A DNA stretch of 64,000 nucleotides, taken from contig NW_027248277.1 of assembly GCF_041260155.1 (NCBI RefSeq), positions 24,119,322-24,183,321 on the forward strand. The letters are read 5' to 3'. Origin of the DNA: Ptychodera flava (lineage: Eukaryota > Hemichordata > Enteropneusta > Ptychoderidae). The position numbers were made by a program, and so were the translations under genes. This document shows, piece after piece, positions 60,799 through 64,000 of this stretch (position 1 is the stretch's first letter; every line of letters begins with the position of its first letter). Under the pieces are notes generated by a model. That model did not search any database and was not told where the DNA came from. It saw only the letters and a program-made list of their open reading frames with translations.

Positions 60799-61065
60799 TT
60801 TGCCATAAATTTGCATACATCCATATATGGTATGAGGTATGTCAGCCATGTTTACTAACAGTAACAGCATTACTCAGTATTTGTCAGCATAAATTTGCAT
60901 ATATCCATATATGGTAAAAGAGGTATGTCAGCCCTGTATGCCCTTGGAACACAGTATTGGTCAGCATAAATTTACATATATCCAAATATGGTAAAAGAGG
61001 TATGTCAGCCATGTTTGCTCTTGGTACAGTGGCAGTATTCCAAAGTACTGGTCAGCATAAAATTT
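60799..61065. repeat. Tandem repeat with CArG boxes and octamer motifs
   Basis: About three units of 77-90 bases, each with CATAAATTT, an ATCCA-ATATGG core and GAGGTATGTCAGCC. The core is a CC(A/T)6GG CArG box in all three units (60821-60830, 60905-60914, 60982-60991). The first two also have the POU octamer ATTTGCAT just upstream. It lies 0.7 kb past the stop codon of the HLH/HMG/CW gene. Confidence 0.8.
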
Positions 61066-61904
61066 TCACGTAGCCATCCAGTGAAAATCAGTGATTGGAT
61101 AGTTCAAGCACTGGTGACCCAGTGCCTTTAAAACTACTGTCACAAATGTGTGTGAAGTTGTTTCTTTTACTGTTATGACATATTGCTGGAAAGTGCTTTG
61201 GGCCAGACTGCATCATCATGTTGAACAAGAAAGGAATCTGAAAAAAAATTACTTTTTTCTGTTTTTCTCTACTTAAATTTAGATTTGCATAAAATTGAGA
61301 GTTGTCAATTATCAGAGTTTCCCTGCTGTGATCGTTAACGAACTAAAATTTTTTTGTTCATCTCATGCAATTATCAGAAATTCAGTTACCAATCATGCTG
61401 TTTTTCCAAGACTGAATAATCAAGGAATGTTTATTGTAGCTTTTAACAAGCAGCTCTGGAGTCAGAACTGGTCTTATGCCTGATGTGATGAAACTCTTTT
61501 TCAACTATCATAACAAAGAAACTTTGTTTTGGATTTGAAATCATGTTGAATACATTAGATTATGCTAATATTGACCTTGTAACACATTTCTTGTTATCAG
61601 CCAACCAGAACACTGGTTACTTAGGGCCTTTTGATAAAATGCTCTGTGCTCTGTAACTGAGTACGTGATTGGTGAAGATACTGACAATCACACTCTATCA
61701 CACAAGAAAGTTGTTGTCCATAGTTGTCAGATCCCGACCTCATTGTTAGTGTTATAGACATGATAATTTAGAAAACTTTATGAAGTTATTTATGCAGTTG
61801 CAGTGTTCATTTTATAATGATGGTTGCCAATCGTATTTTAAGTGTTTGAAAGTGCCTGTGGCTGCAACTTTTCATGATTTTTTTTTCACTTTTATTTCTT
61901 ATGT
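61066..61904. other. Intergenic or 3' flank, nothing recognised
   Basis: AT-rich sequence between the two convergent genes. Frames are short and without motifs. Confidence 0.45.
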
Positions 61905-62105
61905 CAATCGCGAGTTCTTGTTCTACTCCTAAAAGCATGTTCAATTATCTACCATTCAGCTTGGTAGCACCATCTATAGGTGTAAAATGCACAGTTACTG
62001 TTTACAGAATTCACTTGTCAACAATAACAATGCAGTCTACACAGGCTGAGTTGACAAGCTGAATACTTTGCATCTCAACATGCTATGGGGAGTAGAACAA
62101 GAAAC
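61905..62105. mobile_element. Family B inverted-repeat element
   Basis: Ends are GAGTTCTTGTTCTACTCC and GGAGTAGAACAAGAAACT, inverted to each other. About 165 bases of non-coding sequence lie between, including ACACAGGCTGAGTTGACAAG, which is shared with the copies at 9630 and 18395. Confidence 0.65.
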
Positions 62106-63269
62106 TATGGTTGACATTTTAAATAATCATGGAAGTTAAGCCACTAGCTCTCTAACTTGTTTTGACTTTGTCCAAGATTGTTGTTTTGCTGAGTTTGTTG
62201 GTGTTAAATAAAAAACAAGAAATCATATAAATCGACAGCGCATGCCTGATAATTGCTCTTCCGTTCTCTCCATTCTGCCACTGGTGGTGCTGTGTGTGCT
62301 CCAGATCTGACCCAGTCAATCCAAGCATGGCTGTACAGCATAGCAAGTCACCATTCGTCAGATGGCTTCATTTGGGTCAGGGGTCAATAGATCAAATGAC
62401 ATCGTCGTCATCTAGAACCATGGTTGGTAGTTACACTTGGTTCACTGGCTGTGAATCATGGGGAGGCTAGGCTAATTGTGTTGTTCATGTGATTGTCAGA
62501 ACAGGTGACGTATTTAGCTGTAATCGCGATCGTAGGTTACTAAAAATAGCATTGTGTAGAGAACACTGCTGTATAAGTTTGGACAAAATTCTCCATTTTG
62601 TGTGTGTGTTTATCATGGCAGCTTGTGGTTGAATCGTTTGACATCTGACTTTCACCATTTCCATCACAACATGGACTGAAACAACATACCTGTTAGCCTA
62701 ATGTCAACAAGTATTGTAAAAAATTTGAAGAAATATTTATTTTTGCACTATCATACATGAACTGTGACATCATTAGAGAAAAGTCCAATAGGTTTTACAC
62801 CTATCAAACCTGACGAGAAGTATACTCATGCCATGAGTATGTTACTATAGTAAACACCAAGAAAAGTTTGAGTCAAAGTATGAGTCTTAAGGATTGAACA
62901 TACCATTCAATCACAAATACATTGTCAGTTGAGTTAGACCGGCTGATTCTGTTTTCCTTTAGACCGTTACTCTGCAAAGTTGACATGCCACCGTCAGGTC
63001 AAATTTGTCAACACCATTGAGGCATACAGGTCCAATTTGCTGCATTTTAAACAAAACTTGAATATTTGAAGGCCCCTGAACACCACACCTAGATACTGTA
63101 AATTGGTTTTGCACTGACCAAATCTGCTCTGACATACCAAGTGGGTGAAAATATGTGGTTTTGGCTCAAAACTGATTTTTGCTGACATGTACTTGGGAAG
63201 TGACACACTCTGGCAGGATTAGAGCTAAAATGCATGTCAAATGCTCAGCTCAACAACATTTTAATGTCT
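62106..63269. other. Intergenic or MTPAP-like 3' region
   Basis: No exon recognised. On the minus strand this follows the MTPAP-like stop codon, so part is probably its 3' untranslated region. Confidence 0.45.
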
Positions 63270-63874
63270 CTACCTGCTTTTGAGTTTCAAAGTTTTCCTC
63301 TTTGAAATTAATTTCATTTGACCATCATTGGGGTTGTCACTTGTGACATCAGCGTCACGATCACTGTGTCCTGACCTTGTGGCCTTTGTCCTATGACCTG
63401 TCGCGGCAGCCGTCTGGGCATTGGCGTTTTCATTATTGTTGGCTGCATCCTTGGCAGACGAACTGGCAGCTGAACTTTGCGTAACGTCCAGTGACTGAAA
63501 TATCGGAGATATATACTCATTTAAAAGCAGCGATTTCGATCGCAGTCCCCTTTTTGATGTCCCAACAGCAATCAGCAAATTCGCAAGACCCCACGGTTGA
63601 ATATCCGTTGAATTTTTCATGTTTTTTACGTCCTTCACTCTTGACTCGCTCTTGTCAATTATCCATAGAGCTTCCTGTGTCTTGGTTACAAATCTTTGCA
63701 AGTGGTCATAGTTTACATTCCGTGTTATGTTGAGTTCGGTTTCAAATGGATTTTCTATGTACAGCGGGTTTCCCGATTCTGGCTTGGAGAACTTCTCTCC
63801 GTGGCGTAGTGACAGCGCAAACTTCTGGAAGTTGAACTTGGCACAGAATTCAAAGAATTCATAGAGCAGCTCCT
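63270..63874 (-). CDS. MTPAP: Mitochondrial poly(A) polymerase-like, last exon
   Basis: On the minus strand, acceptor TTTATTGCAG opens a 605-nt exon encoding ELLYEFFEFCAKFNFQKFALSLRHG, then PLYIENPFETELNITRNV and WGLANLLI. This pattern (LLxEFFxxxxxFxF, LRxG, PLYIxNPFExxLNIxxNV, PWGL) is the PAP-associated C-terminal part of MTPAP, the enzyme that adds poly(A) tails to mitochondrial mRNAs. The tail is a Ser/Ala/Asn-rich linker ending in a basic KLISKRKTLKLKSR. The catalytic nucleotidyltransferase domain must lie upstream, outside the window. The Ala/Asn-rich tail looks specific to this lineage. Confidence 0.88.
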
Positions 63875-64000
63875 CTGCAATAAAGATACAAATATTTAGA
63901 TTTAAAATATGCAAGAAAAATATGGCAATGAAATCATCTAATTATTGGTAGAGACAAAATTACTCTGACAAAATGATTTTTATAGCAGACAATTGTCTGT

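Noticed and set aside
60799-61065. A CRISPR-like array
   Set aside because: The units vary in length and sequence and the genome is eukaryotic; it is an ordinary tandem repeat.

Overview
The window looks like part of an animal nuclear genome: AT-rich, with spliced genes separated by large introns, long (AT)n microsatellites, LINEs, Penelope-like retroelements, tRNA-derived SINEs and small inverted-repeat transposons. A LINE whose first ORF opens with a 2A peptide, the spread of Penelope-like elements, and the host genes (BDH1-like, MTPAP-like, a bHLH/HMG/CW factor) point to a marine invertebrate, most plausibly a deuterostome such as a hemichordate, echinoderm or cephalochordate. That placement is inference; no lineage marker here decides it.

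Host genes. (1) A BDH1-like short-chain dehydrogenase gene runs on the minus strand in three coding exons (48907-48502, 40412-40260, 37399-36939). A second, intact copy of its last exon lies about 31 kb further downstream (6162-5702). It belongs to a direct duplication of at least 6.3 kb (1-6286 versus 31197-37522). (2) A rhodopsin-type GPCR frame at 24470-25485 is uninterrupted by introns and has one frame break. (3) A plus-strand gene of at least eight exons (53364-60127) encodes a helix-loop-helix, an HMG box and a CW zinc finger in one predicted protein of about 789 residues. Its first two domains match the layout of the vertebrate meiotic initiator MEIOSIN/BHMG1; the CW finger is extra and is the most interesting thing in the window. 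(4) The last exon of an MTPAP-like mitochondrial poly(A) polymerase lies on the minus strand at 63874-63270, convergent with gene 3.

Layout. 1-6286: duplication copy A. About 6300-21240: a giant imperfect palindrome (arms 6300-14412 and 15299-21240) with later insertions in its arms: a solo LTR, a 1.08-kb terminal-inverted-repeat transposon, a Penelope-like element, and an unexplained 1.1-kb insertion. 21.8-23.9 kb: Penelope-like reverse transcriptase and a deletion derivative. 24.5-25.5 kb: GPCR. 26.6-29.55 kb: 5'-truncated L1/Tx1-type LINE next to an (AT)n tract. 29.7-30.2 kb: GIY-YIG endonuclease part of a Penelope-like element. 31.2-49 kb: duplication copy B and the BDH1-like gene, whose first intron holds a full-length LINE with 15-bp target-site duplications (41745-46577). 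49-53 kb: upstream regions of the dehydrogenase and of the HMG/CW gene. 53.4-60.1 kb: HMG/CW gene. 60.8-61.1 kb: tandem repeat with CArG-box and octamer motifs. 63.3-64 kb: MTPAP-like gene.

A dispersed family of about 340-370-bp inverted-repeat elements (ends like TTAAGGTAGWATGCRCCTC) occurs at least ten times, in introns of both main genes and inside both duplication copies. All calls were made by reading the sequence; no database search or structure prediction was run.
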